Assembly: GCA_025558095.1 (NCBI GenBank)
Contig: JAIVFI010000018.1
Location: forward strand, 186,001-250,000
Direction: 5' to 3'
From: Hyaloraphidium curvatum
Lineage: Eukaryota > Monoblepharomycota > Hyaloraphidiomycetes > Hyaloraphidiales > Hyaloraphidiaceae
Length of the DNA: 64,000 bases
Within the stretch, counting starts at the first letter, position 1, and each line of letters starts with the position of its first letter. The notes below the pieces were generated by a model. That model saw only the letters and a list, made by a program, of their open reading frames with translations, searched no databases and was not told the origin of the DNA. Made by a program: the position numbers and the translations under genes. Shown piece after piece: positions 30,144 through 40,386 of the stretch.

Positions 30144-30996
30144 TCACTTGAACGTCTCGTAGCGATGCGTGAGGACCTTGGTTATCTCCTCGCACAGCAC
30201 CTTCCATTTCTCGGGCACGAGGTTGCGGTCGGGGTGGTAGTGCGTGATCGCCACCATGAGCGCCTTCTTGATCGGCACCTCCCCCTCTCCGGTCCCGACC
30301 TTGGGCATCGTGCAGCCGTCGCGAGCGGGCGGATGCTTTCCGTAGACGTGCTCGATCAGGCTCTGCGCGCTCTTTTCCGAGGCCGCCGCCGCTTTCAGCT
30401 CGTCCAGCTCAATCGTAAGTTCCGCGAGGAAGGGCGCGCGCTTCTCGTCGTGCTCCGCCTGCTCGGCACGCTGCTTGCTGTCACGGAAGGCCTGCACCGC
30501 CGCCGTGGTTTCCTGGTACCATGCCTCGCGGGCGAAGCTGCGGGGCATCATGCTCTTGGCGAGGTCGAGTGCGAGGCGGTAGTACTTCTCGGCGGCAGCG
30601 TCGCTCTTGAAGACGTTGCGGTAGATGTAGCCTATCTTGCTGCATGCGATCGCTTCGCTCTCGGTGTCCCTGTCGCGGGCGAGGAGCACAGAGTATGTGT
30701 ACGTGTCGAGGGCGGTCCACACGAGCTCGATGTCCGGCGACTCGGCCTCGACAAAGATCTCGCGCATCAGACGATCGGCGGCCGATCTCTCCTTGGCGGA
30801 GCGGCAGACGCATTCTGAAGTGTAGATGTCGCGGCGGAGGTTTTCGAGCTCCTCCGGAAGGCTGAACGCGTCGTCGTTGTAGAGATCGCCGGTCTGCTCC
30901 GAGAGGCTGACGTCGCTTTCCTTTCTCCAGGGCGGCGTTGCCTTCGAGCCGCTTCTTGGCCGAGGCGGAAGGCTTGGGCATCGAGCGCGGCGGCAT
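30144..30996 (-). CDS. Alpha-helical protein with C-terminal J-like segment, one frameshift
   Basis: The N-terminus from the Met at 30996 reads MPPRSMPKPSASAKKRLEGN and leads into a TPR-like helix (KKRLEGNAALEK). Downstream a different frame encodes DLYNDDAFSLPEELENLRRD, AADRLMREIFVEAES, YRLALDLAKSMMPRSFARE and the end AITHYHPDRN..EKWKVLCEEITKVLTHRYE, which has the H-P-D of J domains. The two frames join cleanly if one G is removed at 30920-30921 (AAAGGAAAG); no splice sites lie there. With that change the product is 283 residues. It may be an assembly error or a recent lesion. The J-like tail occurs in TPR proteins with Hsp70-related roles. It is divergent from the AIPR gene. Confidence 0.6.
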
Positions 30997-31260
30997 TGCG
31001 GCAGAGGCGGTTGCGGAGGTCGAGAGGAAACGAGGCGTTTGTCGGCCGAGTTCGCTCCAAGTTCGCTTCGGCGCGGGACCCTCTCGAATCTCTCAACCCA
31101 AAGCCGAACGACTCCCGAGGAATCGCGTCGACGCCGTCGCAGGTCACCTAATTTCAGCAGCGCAAAGCGAGGTACGTCCTCGCACCGGGGGTCGCCCGCT
31201 CGTGCGGCGCTGCGGCAGCCCTTGATTGAACCCCGCGATGCCCTCCCGCTCTCCCAGACG

Positions 31261-33559
31261 ATGCCGGTCCAACCGCCCCCGCAGGGCACCAAACGCCGCG
31301 GCGAACCGGAGCAGGCAAACGATGAGCTCGGCGCCAACCAGAAGAAAGCCCGGTGCTGCAGCAAATGCCACACTGCCGGCCACAACAAGAACTCGCCCAA
31401 GTGCCCCTTCAACCAGCAGGGCAACGCCCAGGCCGAGCAGCCACACCAACCCCCCCAGGAACTGCCACAGCAGCAGCCCGAGCAGAACCAGCCCGCTGCG
31501 GGCCCGAAGGAACCGGAGATCACTTTCGAAGCCTTCAAGGCCGAGTGGCTCCAGGAAGTGCAGGAGGGCACATCCGCGGTGGACAAGGGCCGCCGGTTCC
31601 TCGTCAAGATGCTCCAGCACTGGAGCGAGATTCCGTTCGAGTCGGACGACACGAAGATCCTTGATGCCCGGGGTGACGGTGGAATGGACGCTGTCTATCT
31701 GAGGCTTGGCGAACAAGGCGCCGAAGAGACCGAAGGACACGCATGGTTCGTCTTCCAGAGCAAGTACGGCATCTCCATCAACTCCCCGGCGGACATCACG
31801 AGGGAGGGCAACAAGATTCTGGAGACACTTGCCGGCAAAAACAACAAGATATCGAGCGCCGCCAAGGAGGTGCTCGATCGCATCACGACGTTCCGCCAAC
31901 GTGCCGACCCGGACGCCGATCGCCTCGTCTACGTTGTCTTGACGGTCGATCCTATGCCTGAGACTTGGGCTAGGGCTCTGGAGGTGGGACATGCACTCTT
32001 GCTGATGGGCAGCCTCTGACTGTTTGCACTTAGGACGTCGGAGCGGCTGGCCGCGCCCGCTTCGGTCCCATCTTCGAAGTCAAGGCCGTGTCCGGCGAGA
32101 CCATCTTCCGCCAGGCGCCGGTGGCTCTCAACGTTTTGCACCCGCGCAAGATCAACCTTGCGATCCGCCACATCGAGAAGGTCAACGCCGATCGCAAGGT
32201 CAACCACCTCGAGGTGCCGCTGAGGCAGATGTACGACTTTGTGAACGAGTTCAGCAAGCGATCCGGGGGCAACCTGAGCCAGCTCTTCGACACCAACGTC
32301 AGGCAGTTCCTGAAGGGCACCAAGGTCAACGTTGGAATGCGCAACACCCTTCTTTCGGAGCCGCAGAACTTCGAGCTCTTCAACAACGGCGTCCGCATCG
32401 TGTGCACCGACTACGGCGTCAAGGATGGCCTCCTGGAGGTCACCGACCCGTCAATCCCGAACGGCTGCCAGACCACCCGGACGATTTTCGAAGTCTGCTC
32501 CTCGAAGCTCGCGTCCGGCGGAACGGGAAGCAACGCCGATCTCGCCGCCTGGGAAAAGAAGTTGGATGACGGCAACGTGAGCGTCACCATCATCAAGATC
32601 GGCGATCCGAGCGATCCCGAGGCCCAGGAGCTCAGGAAGAAGATCACGCGGTTCACGAACTCGCAGAATGCCGTTCGTGCCAAGGACTTTCTGGCCCTGG
32701 ATCGCAACACCAACAACTGGGCCGAGGAAATGATGAGGCACGGGGTGTTCCTCGAGGTCCAGCGGGGTGGCTGGGAGGCCCAGAAGGCCTACTACAAGCT
32801 CAAGAAGCTCCCCATCAGCGAACACCCGACCGAGTCGGCCAACCTCTTTGAGCTGATCAAGGTGTACGCGGCCGGATGGCTGCAGCAGCCCGGGACCTCC
32901 TTCTCCGGCAAGACCGAGACCTTCAGCCCGGGAGGCAGCATCTTCAAGATCGTCTCCGGCGATCCGGATCCGGCCTCAGCGATCACTGCGAACGACCTAA
33001 TGGCTGCTTACCGACTCCAGAGGGCCGCCAACAACAACCACTTTGGGCACCAGGGTGCGGGTGAACGCAAGAACAGCCGCAGGCAGACGCGCTACCTCTT
33101 CTACTACGTGGCTGTCGACATGGTGCGGAGCATGCTGGAGCACTTCAAGCGTGACAGCCAGCGCAAGATCACCCTGCAGGAAATCTCCCGTGCGGTGCGC
33201 AACATCTTCGAGTGCGACGACCAGGCGGGAAGCAAGGCTCTCGTCGACAATGCCCTGAATCTCGTCGACGAGTACATGAACCAGCCGACCAAGGAAGACT
33301 CGTTGACGGTGCACAAGTGGGTTGTTTGCGTTACCTTGTCACGCACCTTCGTTGATCCCTCACGCTCACCAGGGAGCCGCTCTACGTTGAGTGCAACATG
33401 GACCTCAACCGGTTCCTCAAGCTTGTCAGCAACGATTCCGCTAAGCTGCCCAAGCTGACGCAGCTGCTCATGTTCTTCAGGCTCTCGATGAAGAGGAGCA
33501 AGCTGGGCGAGCTGTCTGACTTTGAGAACATGCGCGACGCCAGCAAGACGAGCGTTTGA
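31261..33559 (+). CDS. AIPR-family protein with PD-(D/E)XK-like N-domain and Zn knuckle
   Basis: Three exons: 31261-31983, 32034-33316 and 33373-33559, 730 residues (introns 50 and 56 bp, normal for this genome). After a KR-rich start comes a zinc-knuckle-like motif CSKCHTAGHNKNSPKC, then a Gln/Pro linker. A region follows with D139-G-G-M-D143 and the strand WFVFQ166-S-K168, the D...QxK layout of PD-(D/E)XK nucleases. The second exon carries AIPR signatures NVRQFLKGTKVNVGMRNTL, FELFNNGVRIVC and IPNGCQTTRTIFEV. AIPR proteins are known in bacteria, where some are linked to abortive phage infection. Spliceosomal introns and local composition show this copy is resident in the nuclear genome, so old lateral transfer is likely. 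Cellular role unknown. Confidence 0.85.
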
Positions 33560-33632
33560 TGTAGTCCTGAGCACTAGAATACAAAACCGACGATCGACTT
33601 GCCTCCAGTGCGCAACTGCCTGACCGTAAACA

Positions 33633-34414
33633 ATGTCGAAGAAACCGGCTCCCCCGCCCGCGCAGAACGACCCGGAGGTCCTGAAGTTCCTTCAGGAGCA
33701 CGTCGTCAACTACACCGTCCGTCAGGGGGGTCCGGATTACCACCTTTTTGGCGATGGGGTGGGACACGGCCGACCTCCTCAGCCCATAGTCTTGAAGCTC
33801 ACATGGGGCCGTTCGCGAACGAAACGACCGCAGAAACTTTGGCCCGTTGCTGCCGTCAAGGGCCGCGTTCGCGCGGAGCTGAAGGTGGAATCGATTCACT
33901 CTGTGGGCACCTTGCGCTTCAGCTTGCTTCGCGGGATCTCACCGGCCGATTGTCTCCCTCGACGCGGGCCCTGCATTTCACGTTTTGCTACCTCGACGCC
34001 TGCAGAATTGGATGGGTTCTTTCCACGGCCTCGTCACTGCGGCCCTGGTCGATCTCGTGACGTCGTGGGCCATCTGCGCGTACGGCAAGGACTACCTGGA
34101 CCACTCGAGCGTCTCGCTCGAGGTCAACTACCTCAAGTGGGCTTGCGAAGGGGCGCAAGGCGTTTGAGGAGTGCTGATTTTCTTCCTCAGAGGCGCCAAG
34201 GTCGGGGATGTCCTCGAGATAGACGGCATCTGCGACAAATTCGGCCGGACGCTTTCCTTCACCAGCTTCCGCATGTTCCTCAAGGTACGCTGCTAGCCTA
34301 CATCCAGGGCTCCATTAACACCCGTCGCAGGGCACGGAAGGGGACGAAAAGGGGCTGATCGCCCTCGGCCAGCACGTGAAGTTTATGCCCCAGGGAGCAA
34401 AGCCGAAGATGTAG
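33633..34414 (+). CDS. Hotdog-fold acyl-CoA thioesterase, ACOT13-like
   Basis: Five exons: 33633-33758, 33834-33902, 34006-34136, 34191-34284 and 34331-34414, 167 residues. Introns are 75, 103, 54 and 46 bp. The spliced product shows the 4HBT pattern GRVRAELKVESIHS joined to NWMGSFHGLVTAALVDLVTS (substrate-binding H-G-x-x-x-x-x-x-x-D helix), then SSVSLEVNYLK, GAKVGDVLEID, GRTLSFTSFRMFLK and ALGQHVKFMP. This matches ACOT13-type thioesterases that hydrolyse medium and long acyl-CoA in mitochondria or cytosol. No single open frame spans it, which is why it is easily missed. The first exon (42 residues) is not conserved and its donor (GTGGG at 33759) was chosen by frame. Confidence 0.85.
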
Positions 34415-34498
34415 ATTCGGAGAGTCATAGATTACATACCGAGTTTGAAACGAGGCGTGGTTTGTGACAAGAGGTGTGGTTCAATCCCGTGCATCCTT

Positions 34499-37400
34499 CT
34501 ACCTCCGCAAGGCCAAGCCTCCGCCCCGCGCGCCGGCACCGAGCGCCCTTCCGGCGGGTGCGCTTCGCTTGTTCTTTTCTGTCATGGCCAGCTCCAGCTT
34601 CTTTAGGGAAGCTCTGAGGTTCTTTCCATTCCGGGTGCAGTTGAGCTCCAACCACCTCTGCATCTTCGCGAGCATGCCCCTCAGGGCTTCCCTGCCCGCG
34701 GTCGGGAAAGGTTCCGGCGGATTCAGCAGGGCCGAGAAAAGCGGAGCCCAAATCTCGTCCGTCTGCCAATACCGCTTCATGGATCCTAGTGCCGCGATGC
34801 TCAGGTGCGGCTTCTCAGAATCAGCGGCCGATTCCCCCTCGGTGACTTCCATGAAACGACCAAAGAGCAAGACGTGCATGACGCCCGCGAGACCGTACCA
34901 ATCCAGCTCGAAGCCGTGGAAGGGCCGCTTGTTGCGCAGCTCCCAGGATTCCACAGCGGGATCGCCGTTGCCGCTCGACTCGAACTCGGTCACAAAGTTC
35001 CGCTCATCGCCGTCATCGAACCTGGCTTTCCACGTCGAAAGATCAAGCGCGCGGCCAAAGTCGAGCACCAAAAGTCCACGATCGCCCCAACCGCCGCCCC
35101 CGCTCGGGTCATAGATCGAAGTCCATTCGTCCGGGACGACTCGCACGGACGACCGCGAAATGTCCGCGTCTTCGGTTGCAGGCCGAGAGCCAGCCTTGCT
35201 CCAGCGCGCCAAGAAGTTCTCGGGCTTGACGTCGCCGTGAACAATGCCGACTCCATGGAGGGCATCGATGACCTTGATGGCTTCGATCGCGTAGAACATG
35301 GCGACCGGTTCGTCCATGCCTGTCCCCTGGCCCGGCGGTACGTGGGTCATGAGGGTGTCCGCCGTCATGGCGGCATTGACGAGGTCCAGCAAGGTGCCGC
35401 CGGACGCATACTCCATGCGCAAGATGGCGGCGTCCGAGAACACTTGGCAGTCGTAGACGGAGATGAGGCTCAGAGCGGCTGCCGAACCAGCTGCCGCCAG
35501 CCGAGCCCGTGCCGTCCGGAGCAGGCAATGCTCGTACGCGAGGTTTATGCTCTTGGAGCGGGTGTTGGCGACCTTGACGGCTCGCGTCGTCCGAAGCCCT
35601 TTCGTCCGCCGCAGCGAGCGTGATCCCGAAACCGAGCTGATCGACGGATCACGGTCGAATCGCAGAGAAAAGCCCCGCGAAGCGCTGTCGTCGTCGGAGG
35701 CGTCGCTCTCGCTGCCGGGGGAATCCCTGTCGATGTTCGTGGCCAGAAAAACGACACCGTAGCCGCCTTCCCCGAGCTTGCGCTCGATGACGAGTGTGTC
35801 CGATGATCCGGGGATGTGGATCTCCGCGTTGGGCGCAAACCTAGCTCCGCGCTGCAGCAAAGGCTTCGAGTGATGCGCGATTGCCTTCTCGTCCGCTTCC
35901 ATGCAGTCCGAGACATAGCGCTGCATCGCTTCTTCGGCGAACGGATCCGCCGGCCCCGTGAGCCTCAGTTGCTTCATGCGGGACGCGACCTCGGCAGCCT
36001 CGTCCCGCTGCTGCTCCTCCTCCTCTTCCTCCAGGATCTCCCCTTGCAGCCCCGTCTTGAGCACCCTTGTCAGGCTGAGGGTCGATGTGGGCTCGCCTTC
36101 GTCCCGCGCAAACGTCCGTTCGTGCGCGATGCTCGGCCTCCCGCCGGTACCCGACGGAACGGAAGACATGGCCAGCGAGGAGTTGGCCGCAGTCGTGCAG
36201 GTTGCCCGAGAGGAGGGTTCCGTGCGCTCCGTGATCGGCGTGAGCGACGGATCGTACAGCGCAGGCATGTCCGGTATCCGAGGCCCGAGCGGCACGAGGA
36301 CCCCGCCCGTGTGCATCGCCTGGATCTGCTGCATCTCCATGAACCGCTCGCGCTCGGCCTGCAGACGCTCCTGTGCGTCCTGCAGAGCAGCCTCATCCTC
36401 CGCATGGGCATCGTCCGTTTCGATCAAGTGCTCGCCGTCATCTGCCGCATCCGCGGCGAGATCACGGACCAGGCCCTGTACCTCCTGCCTCGTGAGGGAG
36501 GGATTCCTGGCCGACAGGGGGAAGCCGTTGGATGCGGGGATGGTATCCATGTCCTCCTCGGAGCTGGCCGAGCCCGAGCCGCGCATGGATGTTGAAGGCG
36601 CCGCAAACGGGTTGTCCTCCTCGTCGACCTCGAAGGAACGAGGCCGGTTGCCCAGAGGCTTCGCCGCCGTCCGGCCGAGGACCGGCGGCTTCCCGGCGGC
36701 TTCCGTGTCCGTAGGAGAAACCGACGAACCTCCGTCGGACCGAATGCCGAGCGGTTGCCGCGGCGCCAGATGTTGCGGTCGGTTCTCGTCCGGAGGTTCG
36801 TCGGCAAAGACGGCGAACTTGGCCTTTCCCGGTTGCTGAACCCGGGGAGGCGCCGGCTCGTCGCGGAAAACGGGAAGCTTGGATCGCGACGGGCCAGCGG
36901 GCTCCGCAAAAGGTTCCGAATCTTGGAAGATGGAGACCTTCTTGATGGCCTGGGGCGGTTGGAAAGCAAGGACAGGCCTGGTATCGTCCTCCTCGGGAAC
37001 GGCGTACGGATCCTGAAAACGCGGAGAACAACAGATCAGCTATGCGTCACACCATATGCGGCTACTCACGTCGTCTTCGATGTCCCCGGAGAACATCTCG
37101 TACACGTCCCGCATGGCCTTCTTGGTGTTGATGGTCGGCGACGCCACCGACTTGCGCTTGTCCCTGAACGTCATGGTCACTGTGCTGTCGAGATGCCCGT
37201 CGTCCTTGAGGAGCACCACGTGGTCGTCGTACTGCCCCGTGGCCGTCCCCGCCTCCTCCTCCTCGCCGGCGGAATCGCCCTCGGATTCGCTGACGTAGCC
37301 GAGGAGGCCGTACCTCCGCTCCGCGCGGATCTCTTCGAAGCTCTTTTCGTCCTCGCACTTTTTCGCTCCCGACGCGCCATCCTCGAAGCTGATCTTGGCC

Positions 37401-38824
37401 GCGGCGGGGTAGACCAAGTGGTAGGCGACGGCGGCCCTTTCGGCGGCCGGCTGCTGCGGATGCGATGCCGAGCGCTTCGAAGGTGCCTTTGAAGTCGCCG
37501 CTGATTTGGGAGCAGACGCCTTTGGTGCCTCCGGTGCAGCAGCGTCCATCGAAGAAAGGAGACCGTGGTGTCCATCCACAGCGACGAGCTTCTCCCGAAG
37601 CACCGGTGCCGACGAAGACGGTAGTGGATTGAGGCCAGATTCGGGAGCGGAAGCATCCTGTCGCCGAGAGCATCAGATCAAGAACGTACGAAGCCGCGCG
37701 GAACTGACCTGGTCTGACCATACTTGCAGCTTCCCCGTCGGTCCAGAGGCCAAAGCCGGGACCTTGACGTCCGTCCACTTTTCCTTGTCGCGCACATTCT
37801 CCCGATTCCGCTGCTGGGAAGTGCCCAGCTCCGGCCACGTTGAGCCCGACGACGATCCAGCAGCCGTCGTGCCTTCCGGGTCGCTGAAAATGGCCAGCTT
37901 CCCCGACCGAGTCGAGTTTGGTGCTGCAGGCTGTCGCGATTGTTGCTGGGCTTGCGGCCTGGCCGGGTTCCGGTCCCGCGAATTCTCGTTCCCGACCGCA
38001 GCGGTGCGCGCCGGCACCGTACCCAGGGCCGTCCGCTGGACCTGGCTGTCCTCCGCCACTTCATCCTCCGGCGGTGCCGAAGTCGTCATCATGCGCCGTT
38101 GGAACTCGAGGTAGCGCCGCTGGAGTCTCTCGAGCGGCTGCGCGCGACGGTGGATGCCGAGCTGGTACATGGCGTCGGCATCCTTGTACCTGGAAAACAT
38201 TGTCGGTTTCATTCATTCACGAGAATGAATGGCCACCGACCTGCCCTTGCTCTCGAGGCAGCCTGCCCAGCCCTCGTAGAAGCCGGCCAGCTCCTGCAGG
38301 ATGTCGTTCGTGTGCAGCCACCGAAACACGTCGAGCGGATCGCGGACCATGTCCTTGTAGGTGAGCCACAGACGGAGGTGCCGCGGATCGTTCCGATACC
38401 TGGGAAGACGCGTGTGAGGAAGAGAGTGAGGGGGGTGCCACGTCGCCCACCGGCCGTCCCGCTTGAACGTCTCGAGCGTGCGCTCCAGCACGCTCAGCGT
38501 GCGCGAGCTCGCGTTGTTCCCCGACGTGTAGTGCTCCAGCAGCCAGCGCACGTAGCGGTAGTGAATCTCGAGCGGGTCGTCGTCCGAGTCGAGCAGCGCG
38601 GGGTCGGCGACCTGGCGCTCGAAGTCCAGCCGCAGCGCCTCGAGCGCGGGGTTCGGCGCCTGCGACGGCGAGACCGGGTTGGGCGCGGCGCCGCGCGCGG
38701 GCGTCGCCGGCTCGTCCTTGCCGGCGAGCACGGCCGTCAGCACCGTCGCGCGCCGCCCGCTCGGCAGCGGCAGGATGTTCTCCTTCGACAGCTCGATGAC
38801 GTCCATCGACGGCACGTGCGCCAT
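34499..38824 (-). CDS. BUB1: Mitotic checkpoint kinase BUB1 (undivided MadBub type)
   Basis: Five exons: 38451-38824, 38241-38399, 37709-38189, 37070-37657 and 34499-37012, 1371 residues (introns of 51-57 bp). In order: KEN box (SKENILPL, residue about 15), the Mad3/BUB1 TPR domain (RYRNDPRHLRLWLTYKDM, YQLGIHRRAQPLERLQRRY), ABBA-like Cdc20-binding motifs and a GLEBS-like Bub3 motif (KSFEEIRAERRY). More ABBA-like motifs follow, then a kinase from about residue 945. The kinase has GEGGYGVV, Lys in AVKVAN, HGDVKPENF, DFGRALDL and WYGLAGVMHVLLFG. Both the MAD3-type inhibitor parts and an apparently complete kinase are in one chain, the arrangement thought to precede BUB1/BUBR1 duplication. It enforces the spindle checkpoint at kinetochores. 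Confidence 0.94.
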
Positions 38825-39348
38825 GTCGGACCGCCGCCGGCCGCCGCCGGGAGGACTCGGGGACGCGCGCGGCGAATTCAGAGTGGTGTATTGGGCCAGC
38901 TGCCCTCGGACTCTCGCGCTGACAGGCAGAACCGGACGTGAACCGTCTTCCGCGGCACAGGCACATCACGAATGCAGATGCTATTCTCGACTGCTGCTCT
39001 TAATTCTTGATATGGCCTGGGTCGATTTCGATTGCTGTGGCGTGGGGACCGCCGCGCTGCAAGTCAACACAGCTACGCGTGCAGCGTCTATTTCCTGCTT
39101 AAATGCAGATCAAATCGTCTTGCAACATGCATCGAGAGCTCTGGGGGTGCGCTGAGGTGAACGCGTCAGCCGGGGGACACTGATTGCGGCGGTTGCGCGG
39201 CCTGGCCCTTCCGGCCGGGGTTTGCTCCAAATCCCGGTGCATCTTTCCGCGCGGCTTCTTAAGCGCCGGGAAGCTGCTGCTGGGCCGGCACTTGCTACAG
39301 CAAAGGCACTTTATCCCGTTCCTCTCTGGTGCTTCCGCTCCCTCCGTG
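38825..39348. other. Intergenic, divergent promoter region
   Basis: About 520 bp between the BUB1 start and the DUF4188 gene start on the other strand. The plus frame is open from 39184, but the upstream part has no conserved segment, so I treat it as leader. No other feature is seen. Confidence 0.45.
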
Positions 39349-40236
39349 ATGCCCGGCGCCACCGTTCCCGGACCGTCGGTTTCAACCGCGGCGGCAACCA
39401 AGCCCCGCAGTGCCGATGAGCTCCACCCCGGACGCCGGCCGCACACGCCAGACACCCCCCTCATCGTCCTCAACAAGCTGCTCCCGATTCCGCCGCACGC
39501 CCTCGCGCTCGCCGGTGGGCTGATCCTGGGGAGCGTCGTCCCCAAGAGCGTTGCCGCTCTCGCGGCTGCGGCGTTCCTCGCTCCGAGCGTCTACTCGCTT
39601 GTCACGGAGCTGCGCAAGCCCGCCGGGCAGCGCGATTCGGACAAGCACGTCCTGAAGGGACGCTACGCCGCTTCTTTGGACGGCGAATACTGTGTCTTCC
39701 TGATCGGCTCGCGCTACAACGGGCCGAGCAAGCTCGACAAGGAGTTTGGATGGATGGGCGACGCCATGGTGGACATCGTCAAGGACTTGCAGGAGAACGC
39801 CCAGGAAACCGGGTACCTCGGCCACGAGACTTTCGTGGGAACGGGGAAGGATGGCGCTGAGTGAGTCCTCGTCCTCTAGCGACCGAAGTACGATGCTGAT
39901 ACCGGCCCCTGCAGCTTCCTTCTCACCGTCTACTTCCGCTCGTTCGACCACCTCACCAACTACGCCAGGTCCCGCAGCAACGCCCACGCCGGCCCCTGGT
40001 CGAAGCTGATGGCCCTCGGGCGCAAGGGCTCCGATTACGGTTTCTGGCACGAGTCGTACAGGATCCTTCCGGGAGGCACCGACGCGATCTACATCAACTG
40101 CCCGCCCATAGGCCTCGGTAACTGCATCGGTGCGCAGTTGGTGCCTGCCCAGGGGAGGTATGCCTCGGCCAAGGGACGGATGGGCCAGACCCAGGGCGAG
40201 GACTACGCCACCGAGCTGGGGAAGCCGGACTACTGA
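39349..40236 (+). CDS. DUF4188-family protein (monooxygenase-like fold)
   Basis: Two exons, 39349-39860 and 39915-40236, 277 residues (intron 54 bp). A hydrophobic hairpin near residues 47-80 (ALALAGGLILGSVVPKSVAA) may anchor it to a membrane. The domain then shows VFLIGSRYNGPSKL, QETGYLGHETFVG and, across the splice, DFLLTVYFRSFDHLTNYARS. It ends with YGFWHESYRILPGGTDAIYI and NCPPIGLGN, the typical DUF4188 pattern shared by bacteria and fungi. The fold is related to small dimeric alpha/beta-barrel monooxygenases, but no reaction is established. Start chosen at the Met at 39349; the open frame upstream looks untranslated. Confidence 0.82.
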
Positions 40237-40386
40237 GCGCAGGGGGCGTACCCGGGAATGCTTGGTCGAGGGAGTGGTTTTCGTGTGAGATAAATACGTT
40301 CTATAGCTGAGTTGTAAATGCGTAGTCGACAAAGCATTTCGCGTGACAAGAACCCGAAGACGGAGCAATGCACAAGTTATGGGTTA

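Noticed and set aside
27931-30207. 758-residue open frame on the minus strand
   Set aside because: It is antisense to SNW1, is Arg/Leu/His/Val-rich without motifs, and is explained by strong third-position GC in the real gene.
31000-31652. N-terminal extension of the J-like protein frame to 502 residues
   Set aside because: The extension overlaps the AIPR first exon on the opposite strand and has no conserved segment; the frameshifted start at 30996 explains the N-terminus better.
31261-33559. AIPR gene as bacterial contamination
   Set aside because: Two introns with this genome's typical length and donor, and flanking eukaryotic genes on both sides, argue against contamination.
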